Shown one piece after another: positions 1 through 6,695 of a DNA stretch of 10,556 bases. Position 1 is the first letter of the stretch. Each line of letters opens with the position of its first letter. The notes below the pieces were generated by a model, which was given only the letters and a program-made list of their open reading frames with translations, did not search any database and was not told the origin of the DNA. Made by a program: the position numbers and the translations under genes. Origin of the DNA: an uncultured Phaeodactylibacter sp. (GTDB lineage Bacteria > Bacteroidota > Bacteroidia > Chitinophagales > Saprospiraceae); contig CAJXXJ010000072.1 in assembly GCA_913062745.1 (NCBI GenBank), positions 1 through 10,556 on the forward strand, read 5' to 3'.

Positions 1-764
1 AGTCCAATCGGCACGTGATTGGGCCGGTGGTTCCTCCGTCTATCCAATCTGTCTACCCAAGGCTCATTAATACTCGTATTCCCCCCATACGCCCTATCCG
101 TATACACATGCTCCAGGTGCTCGGCCCAGCTTTCGCAGATGGCGATTCGGCCAGCATCAAACACATTCTCATCCCCCCAAGAGTTACCTGTAAAAATCCG
201 GGCATTAAGGGTGGCTAGCCCTAGTTGCCCCCAGAATCCGGCTCCAACTTTAGTAAAATGAGAAGTATGAGCGATTTCATGTTGCGTAATAGCCCATTGC
301 TGGTCAGAGTTTTGAAAGTCACAGCCAATCACTACATCGGGCACTGAGCTTAGTAAACCGGTATTATCCAGGGCATCGGGAAGCAGTTGAGAGCCAAAAA
401 GCCCCTGATCCGTCCACTGCTCTAAAAATGGAGTTGATATCTGTGAAGTCATCAGCGCAATACCGTCTGTACGGTTAGCTGCCAGGTAAATATCCAGCCC
501 TATCGGCGGTAGGTGGATGCCGTCGTTTTGGGCTTCCTGATGGAAGTGGTGTATCGCGTTTATAACGGTGGAAGCCGACCAGGCTCTGTGGGCAGAGCCT
601 CTCTGATTGTTCCACATATTGTAGTCAATTTGGATGTTGTTGTACGTTCCGCCTCCCAGTTGCCCCCGGTAGTCTGTCAGCGGAGCCAGCAACCACCAGA
701 GCTTTGCGGTATTGCCGACGAAGCCCCTCAGCTTTGCTCTGCCGTTGCGGAAAGTAACCCACAT
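1..764 (-). CDS. putative zincin-type metallopeptidase-like protein, 3' end beyond window, probably N-terminally truncated
   Basis: An open minus-strand frame of 254 codons runs from an ATG at 764 to the window edge, so the C-terminus is missing here. Residues 162-169 read HEIAHTSH, a zinc-binding HExxH signature, and 'CESWAEHLEH' (210-219) offers a candidate third ligand (E211 or E215), so a zinc metallopeptidase-like fold is likely. From memory this resembles a family of secreted Bacteroidota proteins; no named family is claimed. There is no signal peptide: the protein starts MWVTFRNGRAKLRGF, which reads like the middle of a domain, and an in-frame TAA lies only 6 nt upstream of the ATG (771-773). 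An ATG pair at 818-820 opens only a 30-codon ORF in another frame. The gene may therefore be a 5'-truncated or frameshifted remnant. The frame itself is convincing because it stays open with sensible protein composition; function and intactness are uncertain. Confidence 0.62.
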   Translation of the reverse strand, partial: MWVTFRNGRAKLRGFVGNTAKLWWLLAPLTDYRGQLGGGTYNNIQIDYNMWNNQRGSAHRAWSASTVINAIHHFHQEAQNDGIHLPPIGLDIYLAANRTDGIALMTSQISTPFLEQWTDQGLFGSQLLPDALDNTGLLSSVPDVVIGCDFQNSDQQWAITQHEIAHTSHFTKVGAGFWGQLGLATLNARIFTGNSWGDENVFDAGRIAICESWAEHLEHVYTDRAYGGNTSINEPWVDRLDRRRNHRPNHVPIG

Positions 765-905
765 GTAAGTTTATTGATAGCGCCTGCGCACGCACCTACC
801 AATTGAGTAAACTTCATCATTAAAGCGTTTTAGGTTGAGAAAGCTGCAATTGCATTTTGCAAAAGAGCACTGACTCGACAATGTTATAAAAAAAAGGTAA
901 AAAAC

Positions 906-945
906 AAAAAAGCAGCCCGGCAAAAATCCACCGGGCTGCTTTTTT
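906..945 (-). terminator. bidirectional intrinsic terminator downstream of the thiolase gene
   Basis: A perfect 10-bp GC-rich stem (911-920 AGCAGCCCGG with 931-940 CCGGGCTGCT) encloses a 10-nt loop and is flanked by an A-run on the left (906-910) and a T-run on the right (941-945). It begins 23 nt past the thiolase stop codon and would act on minus-strand transcripts; by symmetry it would also stop plus-strand transcription. Confidence 0.88.
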
Positions 946-967
946 CTTCCGTGCTGATAGGAGTGTT

Positions 968-2146
968 CTACACCCGCTCAATAATCAAAGCCGAAGCGCC
1001 ACCGCCCCCGTTGCACAGGGTAGCCAGGCCGATATTGGCGTCGCGCTGATGCAGCACGTTGTTGAGCGTTGTGACGATGCGCGCGCCGCTTGCCCCCAGC
1101 GGGTGCCCGATTGCGACGCTGCCGCCCATGACATTCACCTTGTCGTCGGCTACGTTCAGTTCTTTATTGAAAGCCATAGGCACTACTGCGAAGGCCTCGT
1201 TGACCTCCAGGTAATCCACATCGCTCATCTCCAGCCCTGCCCGCTTCAGCGCCAGGGGTGCGGCCAGTGTAGGGGCTGTAGTGAACCACTGTGGTTCGTG
1301 TGCCGCATCGGCGAAGGCACGGATTTTCGCTACCGGCTTGAGGCCAAATTTTTCCACTACCTCTTTACTGGCCAGCACCAGGGCAGAGGCACCGTCGTTG
1401 ATGGTGGAAGCGTTGGCCGCGGTCACTGTACCTTCCTTAGTAAACGCCGGCCGCAGCTGTGGCACCTTTTCGAACTTCACCCGCTTGTACTCCTCATCTT
1501 CGCTGATTGCCAGCGGGTCGCCTTTGCGCTGCGGGACTTCCACCGGTACGATTTCCTGCCTGAACTGCCCGTTTTCGGTATGCTCGGCGACCAGCTTGTA
1601 GGAGCGGATCGCGTATTCGTCCTGTGCTTCGCGGCTGATGCCGTATTTGCTGGCCGTTTGGTCCGCACACACGCCCATCGCCCTCTCGTCGTAGGCGTCA
1701 GTCAGGCCGTCCTTCGCCAGGCCGTCCACCAGAGTGCCGTGCCCGTATTTGTGGCCCCAGCGCGCTTTGGGCACGTAGTAAGGAATATTAGACATGCTCT
1801 CCATGCCGCCCGCCACCGTCAGGCCGGTCTGCCCCAGCATGATGCTCTGCGCAGCAAACATGATAGACTTCATGCCGGAGGAGCAGACTTTATTGACGGT
1901 GGTGCAGGGCACGTTGTTGCCGATACCGGCGCCCAGCGCGGCCTGCCGTGCCGGCGCCTGCCCGAGGTTGGCAGAGCAGACGTTGCCCATAAATACTTCC
2001 TCTACTTCTTTGGCATCGACGCCAGCGCGTTCCAGTGCGCCTTTGATTGCGGCGCTGCCCAGCTGAGGTGCGGTAAGGGCAGACAGTGCACCTCCAAAGC
2101 TGCCGATCGGTGTGCGTACGGCGGATACGATAAATACTTCTTTCAT
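968..2146 (-). CDS. acetyl-CoA C-acetyltransferase (thiolase family)
   Basis: This 392-aa protein is a complete thiolase, the cytoplasmic enzyme that condenses two acetyl-CoA to acetoacetyl-CoA or cleaves 3-ketoacyl-CoA. All family landmarks are visible: the nucleophilic Cys88 in NKVCSSGMKS, the NEAFA motif at N316, His348 in GGSVAIGHPLGASG and the second active-site Cys378 in LCNGGGGASA. The spacing and the length match biosynthetic-type thiolases (classical numbering Cys89, Asn316, His348, Cys378) nearly residue for residue, with no indels. The start MKEVFIVSAVRTPIG is the normal N-terminus. The gene stands alone: the next upstream minus-strand gene is far away and the terminator at 906-945 closes it. 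No partner of beta-oxidation or ketone metabolism lies in the window, so the pathway (degradation, ketogenesis or precursor supply) cannot be fixed from context. Degradative 3-ketoacyl-CoA thiolase activity is the main alternative. Confidence 0.96.
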   Translation of the reverse strand: MKEVFIVSAVRTPIGSFGGALSALTAPQLGSAAIKGALERAGVDAKEVEEVFMGNVCSANLGQAPARQAALGAGIGNNVPCTTVNKVCSSGMKSIMFAAQSIMLGQTGLTVAGGMESMSNIPYYVPKARWGHKYGHGTLVDGLAKDGLTDAYDERAMGVCADQTASKYGISREAQDEYAIRSYKLVAEHTENGQFRQEIVPVEVPQRKGDPLAISEDEEYKRVKFEKVPQLRPAFTKEGTVTAANASTINDGASALVLASKEVVEKFGLKPVAKIRAFADAAHEPQWFTTAPTLAAPLALKRAGLEMSDVDYLEVNEAFAVVPMAFNKELNVADDKVNVMGGSVAIGHPLGASGARIVTTLNNVLHQRDANIGLATLCNGGGGASALIIERV

Positions 2147-2178
2147 GTAATTTGGTTGTTTTTTGGTTGATCCAATTC

Positions 2179-2398
2179 ATAGTCTGACAACCCAAGATTG
2201 GTGATTTCTGCCTTGCTCTTTTTCTGGCTAGCTGCGTTAGAAAGCCTCGCCGACTTCACCGTGGGGCCCCTTACCCCACGCTTCGTGTAGGCATCGCCTG
2301 CGTTTTCTGCCCCCGACGATAAATGTCGGGATCCGAGACTTGCTAGCCTAAAAAAATAGCTTCGGCATATTCTCACAAATCTTAAGTTGTCAGACTAT
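2179..2398. repeat. 220-bp imperfect inverted-repeat (MITE/REP-like) element
   Basis: The two ends are inverted copies. ATAGTCTGACAAC at 2179-2191 is repeated as its reverse complement at 2386-2398, and the first 26 positions of the arms match at 23 sites. With small gaps the similarity continues inward (TGCC, GCT, a T-run, then GGCTAGC at 2226-2232 against GCTAGCC at 2342-2348). The centre holds further small perfect hairpins: GTGGGG/CCCCAC (2261-2266/2274-2279), CACG/CGTG (2277-2280/2284-2287) and CCCGAC/GTCGGG (2312-2317/2325-2330). It fills most of the 409-nt gap between the thiolase start and the tRNA and has no credible coding frame. It could be a non-autonomous mobile repeat, a structured RNA, or a REP-like element; no target-site duplication was found. 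With the stretch 2399-2487, in which I see nothing definite, this accounts for the intergenic region. Confidence 0.7.
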
Positions 2399-2487
2399 AT
2401 ACAAGCCGTAAAGCTCCAAAGTTGCCGCTTCTCTACGGCATTTGTTCCCGCTAAATTGCTCTAAAGTAAAAAATTTACGGCTGGAGC

Positions 2488-2518
2488 TTGCATTTCTAAA
2501 AACACCTCCTTATCTTTG
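2488..2518 (+). promoter_or_regulatory. Bacteroidota-type promoter of the initiator tRNA
   Basis: TTG at 2488-2490 (-33 element), a 20-nt spacer, and TATCTTTG at 2511-2518 match the TTG-N19-21-TAnnTTTG consensus of the Bacteroidota primary sigma factor. Transcription would start near 2524-2527, about 30 nt before the tRNA 5' end. Confidence 0.82.
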
Positions 2519-2555
2519 CACACCGAATCGCGGAAGAGCGGTTCATTAACAACAT

Positions 2556-2628
<73 letters not shown>

Positions 2629-2635
2629 CAAAGTC

Positions 2636-2673
2636 AAAAGCCTTGTAAACGCACCGTTTGCAAGGCTTTTTTT
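2636..2673 (+). terminator. intrinsic terminator of the tRNA-fMet gene
   Basis: A 12-bp stem with one G-U wobble (2640-2651 GCCTTGTAAACG with 2655-2666 CGTTTGCAAGGC), a 3-nt loop and a run of seven T (2667-2673) lie directly after the tRNA. A-residues at 2636-2639 can extend the stem. Confidence 0.9.
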
Positions 2674-2770
2674 ATGCGCCAAATACTGCATTTTTCGCGA
2701 AAGCGCCTACTCCGCAAACATATTATGCCCTGTGTGTGTAAAATGGTCAGACATCACCAAACCACCACAC

Positions 2771-3688
2771 ATGAACAAATCAGCCCTCACCATCGCACTG
2801 GACTGGACGCCCAACACGAACCACACCGGCTTTTTCGTCGCACAGGGCCTCGGGCTCTATAAAGATGTAGGCCTAAATGTCCGCATCATCGATCCCTCTA
2901 CCGATAATTATGCCACTACGCCGGCCAAAAAGCTGGAGCTCGGAGAAGCCGACTTCGCTATTGCCCCTACCGAAAGCGCGATCAGCCTCAACACCAAAAA
3001 CAATCCCGCCGCTGCGGTTGCTATCGCCGCGATCTTGCAGGATGATGTCAGCGCTATCGCTGTGCTGGAAGACAGCGACATCTCCCGCCCCGCCGAGCTC
3101 GACGGCAAAAGCTATGCTTCCTACGGTGCCCGCTACGAGGATAAGATCGTACAGCAAATGATCAAAAACGACGGCGGCAAGGGCGAGCTGAAGCTCGACT
3201 ACCCTGATAAGCTCGGCATCTGGAATACCCTGCTGGAGAACAAAGCGGACTCGACCTGGATTTTCCAAAACTGGGAGGGCATTGAGGCGGAAACACAGGG
3301 CATCAAGCTGCGCTACTTCAAACTCAGCGACTACGATATCCCTTATGGCTATTCTCCGGTATTGCTGGCGCTAAAGGACAACATAACTCCGCTGCAGGCA
3401 GAATACCGGGCCTTCCTGCAGGCTACCAAGAAGGGCTTCCTGCACGCACAGCAAAATCCGGCAGACGCGGTGGAGCTGCTCAAGCCCCACCTGCCTGCTC
3501 CGGACCGCGAGCGTATCGACCTGCTGCGTGCCCAAACCTTTACCAATGAGCACTACGGTGATGCGCAGAGCTGGGGCAAAATGGAACCTGCCCGCCTGCA
3601 GCGCTTCGTCGACTGGCTGAAAGAACACAAAATCGAAAACGAACTGCAGGACATCTCTGCTCTCTTCACCAATGAGCTGCTTGAGTAG
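2771..3688 (+). CDS. NMT1/THI5-like (ThiY-type) substrate-binding-fold protein without signal peptide
   Basis: The 305-aa protein has the NMT1/THI5 periplasmic-binding fold: the N-terminal LDWTPNTNHTGFFVAQGLGLY (residues 10-30) is the hallmark of proteins binding or making the thiamine pyrimidine (formylaminopyrimidine/HMP), and 'NWEGIEAETQGI' (167-178) with 'YGYSPVLLAL' (192-201) are also typical. I chose the ATG at 2771 because the family's conserved segment starts right after it; the ATG at 2732 would only add 13 unrelated residues. With this start there is no signal peptide, lipobox or membrane helix, so the protein appears cytoplasmic, which is odd for an ABC-transporter receptor. It contains no cysteine and so lacks the CCCFC motif of yeast-type Thi5 HMP-P synthases. 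No permease, ATPase or thiamine gene is adjacent. No clear promoter was seen after the tRNA terminator. The fold is secure; ligand and role are inference. Confidence 0.85.
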   Translation: MNKSALTIALDWTPNTNHTGFFVAQGLGLYKDVGLNVRIIDPSTDNYATTPAKKLELGEADFAIAPTESAISLNTKNNPAAAVAIAAILQDDVSAIAVLEDSDISRPAELDGKSYASYGARYEDKIVQQMIKNDGGKGELKLDYPDKLGIWNTLLENKADSTWIFQNWEGIEAETQGIKLRYFKLSDYDIPYGYSPVLLALKDNITPLQAEYRAFLQATKKGFLHAQQNPADAVELLKPHLPAPDRERIDLLRAQTFTNEHYGDAQSWGKMEPARLQRFVDWLKEHKIENELQDISALFTNELLE

Positions 3689-3692
3689 CCCC

Positions 3693-4124
3693 TCAAATCA
3701 AGCGGTAAAGATCCCAGGGTTTCAAAATGATTGGCGCTGAGTTGGTGATCAGCCGGTAGCGCTTGGCCACGCGCCAGAGGTTGGGCCATATAATGTACCC
3801 CTCCTTCCTGACCTGAAACCCTTTGGGGACTTCCCGGGCTTTGATGAGCACCTTGTCCAGCTCGCTGTTGGCGCCGATCAGCTGCAGGTAAGACAATTCG
3901 CCCTTCTCCCCGTCGTTAAACCGGACCCGCAAACGGCCGGCACAGGAAAGATAAGCGCTGCGTACTGCAGGCTCCGTGGAGAACGGCACTACTTCTGTAA
4001 GGCAATTTTCGAAACTGCCGTTTGTACCCATATTGTAGAGGGCCACAGCCTGACCGTAGATTTCGCTACGGTCGCTTTCAGAAAACTCAGCAAGACGGTG
4101 CAAGATATAATCTAATCGGTTCAT
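3693..4124 (-). CDS. hypothetical protein, 143 aa, unrecognised
   Basis: I do not recognise this protein. It starts MNRLDYILHRLAEF and has no signal peptide or membrane segment. The N-terminal third looks helical, the centre (about 45-100) looks like mixed strand with two cysteines (41 and 61), and the C-terminal third is basic and aromatic (WPNLWRVAKRYR, 113-124; WDLYRLI at the end). The frame is open along its whole length with codon use similar to its neighbours. The start is 12 nt after the stop of a possible 25-codon ORF (4137-4214) on the same strand. Its stop lies only 4 nt from the stop of the convergent NMT1-like gene, with no terminator between them. No function is proposed. Confidence 0.75.
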   Translation of the reverse strand: MNRLDYILHRLAEFSESDRSEIYGQAVALYNMGTNGSFENCLTEVVPFSTEPAVRSAYLSCAGRLRVRFNDGEKGELSYLQLIGANSELDKVLIKAREVPKGFQVRKEGYIIWPNLWRVAKRYRLITNSAPIILKPWDLYRLI

Positions 4125-4136
4125 AGGGGGTGGTGT

Positions 4137-4214
4137 TTACAGGTGTACAATGTGGACGATTTTAAGAACGCCTCCGGTTTTCATTTTAGTTCCTGCGCCG
4201 GTGTTAAAATCCAT
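4137..4214 (-). CDS. possible 25-codon small ORF upstream of the 143-aa gene
   Basis: A short frame starting MDFNTGAGTKMKTGG and ending KIVHIVHL lies on the same strand 12 nt before the 143-aa gene. The residues are protein-like, and the frame stays open 17 codons further upstream to a TGA but without another ATG. It could be a leader peptide, the tail of a decayed gene or chance. Without homologs I cannot decide. Confidence 0.22.
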   Translation of the reverse strand: MDFNTGAGTKMKTGGVLKIVHIVHL

Positions 4215-4381
4215 GTCTCCTGCCAATGCCTTGTCCTTCTCTCCACTACAGATTTTGTAAATTCAAAATAAAATTCTATATTCACACCTACTAAAGAACA
4301 TCCTTTTACACCAGTGCGTATTATTTACAAAAAGCGGCATTTTTTAAAAATATAAAGCCGCAACCACCAAACCTAACCAAT

Positions 4382-5815
4382 GTGGACCAATGGAAAAGGT
4401 GCCTGCACTGTGGCACCCTAAACGAGGCCAGCAATTACAGTTGCGAATGCGGGGCGGCATGGACGGACGAATACCGCTCTGTTGGATTGCGGTTTGCGCT
4501 CAATAAGGACGAAATAGAACAAGCCCGGCGGGCCTTCATCAATTATCAGTTTGGCGACAGCCGGGGCCTGCTGCAGTATCCGCTCCTCCCCTGCCGGCAG
4601 TATGCCCCCGAGGGCCTTTTCCCGGTAGGCGGCACCCCGCTTTACCCCTTGCATCAGCTTAGCGACTACCACGAGCGGAAAATCTACCTTAAGAACGAGG
4701 GCGACAACCCGAGCGGCTGTTTTAAAGACCGCGAAACCCTCGCCTGCCTGCTCAACAGCCGGCGCATGGGCTTTCAAAAAGCGGTCATTTACTCTTCCGG
4801 CAATGCGGCGGCTTCGGCTTCTTTATTTGCCCAACAGCAGGGCATACAGCTGATTACCTTCGTACCGGGAGACACCTACGAAGAGAAAATCCGCTACATT
4901 CAGGAGCACGGCTCCGATGTCGTAGTCGTAGGCGGGCCGAAGACCTCCTTTGAAGAAGGCTTCCGGCTGTACGCCCGGCTCAATGCGCAGGCGGTATTCC
5001 AAAAGCAGGGCTTCGACAACTGGGCAGTACGCAACCCCTACCGCGTGCAGGGCGACAAGACCACTGCCGTGGAAATCGTCCGGCAGTTGCTCTCCGCCGG
5101 AGAACAGCGCGTGCCGGACTTTGTCATCGTGCCCTCCGCTAATGGCAGCCACCTGGCCGGGCTGTGGCGGGGTTTTCAGGAGCTGCACCAACTCGGCATT
5201 ATACAGACGCTGCCCAGAATGGTGGTAGCCGGTATCGAAAATGCTAACCCCATCTGCGAAGCGGTGCGCCGCGAACAACAACAGCAGCCGGTGGTCTGTA
5301 CCCTGGAGGAGCTTAAACCACAGGATGCACAGATGGGCAGTATCATCGTGGCAGAAGAAGGCTACGATTCGGTGGAAGCCGCCAAAGCAGTCCTGGAATC
5401 CGGCGGTACCGGCGTGGAAGTCGGCGCTGCTGATATACAGCGGAGTATGACGGACTTTCTGGAACTCGAGCAGGAGCGCGCCCTTGATCAGGCCATACTG
5501 CCAGAGCCGGCTTCCTGCATTGCCCTATCCGCTGTCGAGCAGCTCAGGGAACGGGGCATTCTGCAGCCCGGGCAGCTCGTCGTGCCGGTACTGACCGGGC
5601 ACGGAGCCAAAGCGCAGAGCACCATACAGAAGCTTTTACGGCAACAGCCGAAGCTCATCCGGCGGGTGCAGCGCATCGTGCAGAAAAAGAAACAACAGCT
5701 GCGCTTGCGCAAATCGCAGTCGCCTGGCCGGCGGGTGCGGGTCCGTGCAAATTATGCCAAAGTGAGAAAAGCATTTTTGCGGCTCAACCGCTCTCAACCA
5801 ACATCAGCTCTATAG
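4382..5815 (+). CDS. threonine synthase-like PLP-dependent enzyme with zinc ribbon and basic C-terminal tail
   Basis: The 477-aa protein is a fold-type II PLP enzyme of the threonine synthase group, which typically converts O-phosphohomoserine to threonine or performs beta/gamma-replacement on related amino acids. Residues 7-24 form a zinc ribbon (CLHC...CECG), as in many threonine synthases. PLP-site motifs follow in order: GGTPL (83-87), Lys115 in PSGCFKDR (Schiff base), the SSGNAAASAS loop (138-147), PSANGSHLAG (251-260), EPASC (375-379) and LTGHGAK (404-410). After residue 411 there is a tail of about 65 residues very rich in K and R, not usual for the family. The start is a GTG; no ATG exists in frame before Met129, and the ribbon must be included. 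The gene is followed after 6 nt by the guanidino-enzyme gene, forming an operon. A true threonine synthase would often sit with homoserine kinase and aspartokinase genes, which are absent, so another substrate is possible. Confidence 0.88.
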   Translation: MDQWKRCLHCGTLNEASNYSCECGAAWTDEYRSVGLRFALNKDEIEQARRAFINYQFGDSRGLLQYPLLPCRQYAPEGLFPVGGTPLYPLHQLSDYHERKIYLKNEGDNPSGCFKDRETLACLLNSRRMGFQKAVIYSSGNAAASASLFAQQQGIQLITFVPGDTYEEKIRYIQEHGSDVVVVGGPKTSFEEGFRLYARLNAQAVFQKQGFDNWAVRNPYRVQGDKTTAVEIVRQLLSAGEQRVPDFVIVPSANGSHLAGLWRGFQELHQLGIIQTLPRMVVAGIENANPICEAVRREQQQQPVVCTLEELKPQDAQMGSIIVAEEGYDSVEAAKAVLESGGTGVEVGAADIQRSMTDFLELEQERALDQAILPEPASCIALSAVEQLRERGILQPGQLVVPVLTGHGAKAQSTIQKLLRQQPKLIRRVQRIVQKKKQQLRLRKSQSPGRRVRVRANYAKVRKAFLRLNRSQPTSAL

Positions 5816-5821
5816 AAAAAT

Positions 5822-6691
5822 ATGTTCGCACAGTATTCTGAAACCGCCCCCCTGCGCCGCGTCATCATCGGCCGCTGCGAAGGCTACCGGGCCCAGCCCG
5901 ACTACGAAGAAATTGTAAACGAAGAACAGAAGAAAGGCCTGCCCACTGAAGCGGAGCTCCGGCCGGAATTTGCCGCTTTCCGCAAAGCCCTGCAAGCCGA
6001 AGGCGTCGAAGTGCTCGTACCGGATTACGTCGGTAAAATGGTATACGACCAACTGACGCCCCGCGATATCGGCATGGCCATCGGCAAGCGCTTCCTCATC
6101 TGCAATATGGCGCGGGCGAGCCGCCGGTACGAAGTGGCGGGCGTATTTCCGCACATTTTGCAGGAGGATGGCCCGGAGCCCAATATCCTCATCCCACCCC
6201 GACCGGATATGCTGATGGAAGGGGGCGACCTGATCGTCCACAACGGCACGCTGTTCGTGGGGCTTTCCCAGCGGACCAACGAGGCGGGGCTGAAGTACCT
6301 GAAAGGCACTTTCGGAAGCGAATTTGATGTACAGCCCATCCATTGTAAAGCCCTTTCTGAAGGAGAAAATGTGCTGCACCTCGACTGCACTTTCAATCCG
6401 GTAGGCCGACGGCACTGCCTCATTTATCCGGAAGGCTTTCGCGAAATCCCCGCCCTCATCCGGGAACAGTATGAGTGGATAGCCGTCACTAAAGAGGAGC
6501 AGGCAGCACTCGGCACCAACGTCCTTTCCGTAAACGAGGAGACCGTCATCAGCCGCAAACACCCGGCCTGTGCCCGGGTAAACGATGCGCTGCGCACTGC
6601 CGGCCTGCGGGTAATTGAGGTGCCTTTTGACGGCGCACCAGCTACCGGCGGGTCGTTCCGCTGCTGCTCGCTGCCACTGCAGCGGGGGTGA
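5822..6691 (+). CDS. guanidino-modifying enzyme superfamily hydrolase (DDAH/arginine deiminase/amidinotransferase-like)
   Basis: The 289-aa protein carries the catalytic pattern of the guanidino-modifying superfamily, cytoplasmic enzymes that attack the guanidinium carbon of arginine-like substrates through a cysteine thiouronium intermediate. MEGGDLIVHNG (132-142) gives the acidic catalytic and substrate-binding residues E133/D136, HLDCTFNPVG (186-195) gives His186, and GGSFRCCSLPL (276-286) at the C-terminus gives the nucleophilic cysteine, most likely Cys281 by analogy with the RC(M/T) motif of arginine deiminases. The length is near that of dimethylarginine dimethylaminohydrolases and shorter than classical arginine deiminases (about 400 aa). 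It starts 6 nt after the threonine synthase-like gene and is surely co-transcribed with it, so the two probably act in one pathway on an amino acid. Whether it is a hydrolase (releasing citrulline or ammonia) or an amidinotransferase cannot be told from sequence. Confidence 0.87.
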   Translation: MFAQYSETAPLRRVIIGRCEGYRAQPDYEEIVNEEQKKGLPTEAELRPEFAAFRKALQAEGVEVLVPDYVGKMVYDQLTPRDIGMAIGKRFLICNMARASRRYEVAGVFPHILQEDGPEPNILIPPRPDMLMEGGDLIVHNGTLFVGLSQRTNEAGLKYLKGTFGSEFDVQPIHCKALSEGENVLHLDCTFNPVGRRHCLIYPEGFREIPALIREQYEWIAVTKEEQAALGTNVLSVNEETVISRKHPACARVNDALRTAGLRVIEVPFDGAPATGGSFRCCSLPLQRG

Positions 6692-6695
6692 GCGT

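Noticed and set aside
513..806. A 97-codon plus-strand frame at the left end.
   Set aside because: It is antisense to the HExxH-containing frame, which has the better composition and a functional motif.
850..862. Short palindrome TTGCATTTTGCAA upstream of the left-end gene.
   Set aside because: A 5-bp arm with no second copy and no promoter fitted to it; too weak to call an operator.
1049..2170. A 373-codon plus-strand open frame antisense to the thiolase.
   Set aside because: The thiolase on the other strand has every catalytic motif at canonical spacing; the antisense protein is low-quality (rich in Cys, His and Arg) and follows from GC-rich codon use.
2143..2376. A 77-codon minus-strand frame upstream of the thiolase.
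   Set aside because: It is read through the inverted-repeat element, overlaps the thiolase start, and its residues mirror the hairpins; no protein-like pattern.
2401..2490. Repeated words GCCGTAAA and GCTCCA near 2404-2418 and their complements near 2474-2489, which might suggest a hairpin.
   Set aside because: The two words occur in swapped order in the second copy, so they cannot pair as one continuous stem; probably chance.
2732..2770. An earlier ATG start at 2732 for the NMT1-like gene, adding 13 residues.
   Set aside because: The added residues (MCVKWSDITKPPH) resemble neither a signal peptide nor family sequence; the ATG at 2771 leads directly into the conserved N-terminus.
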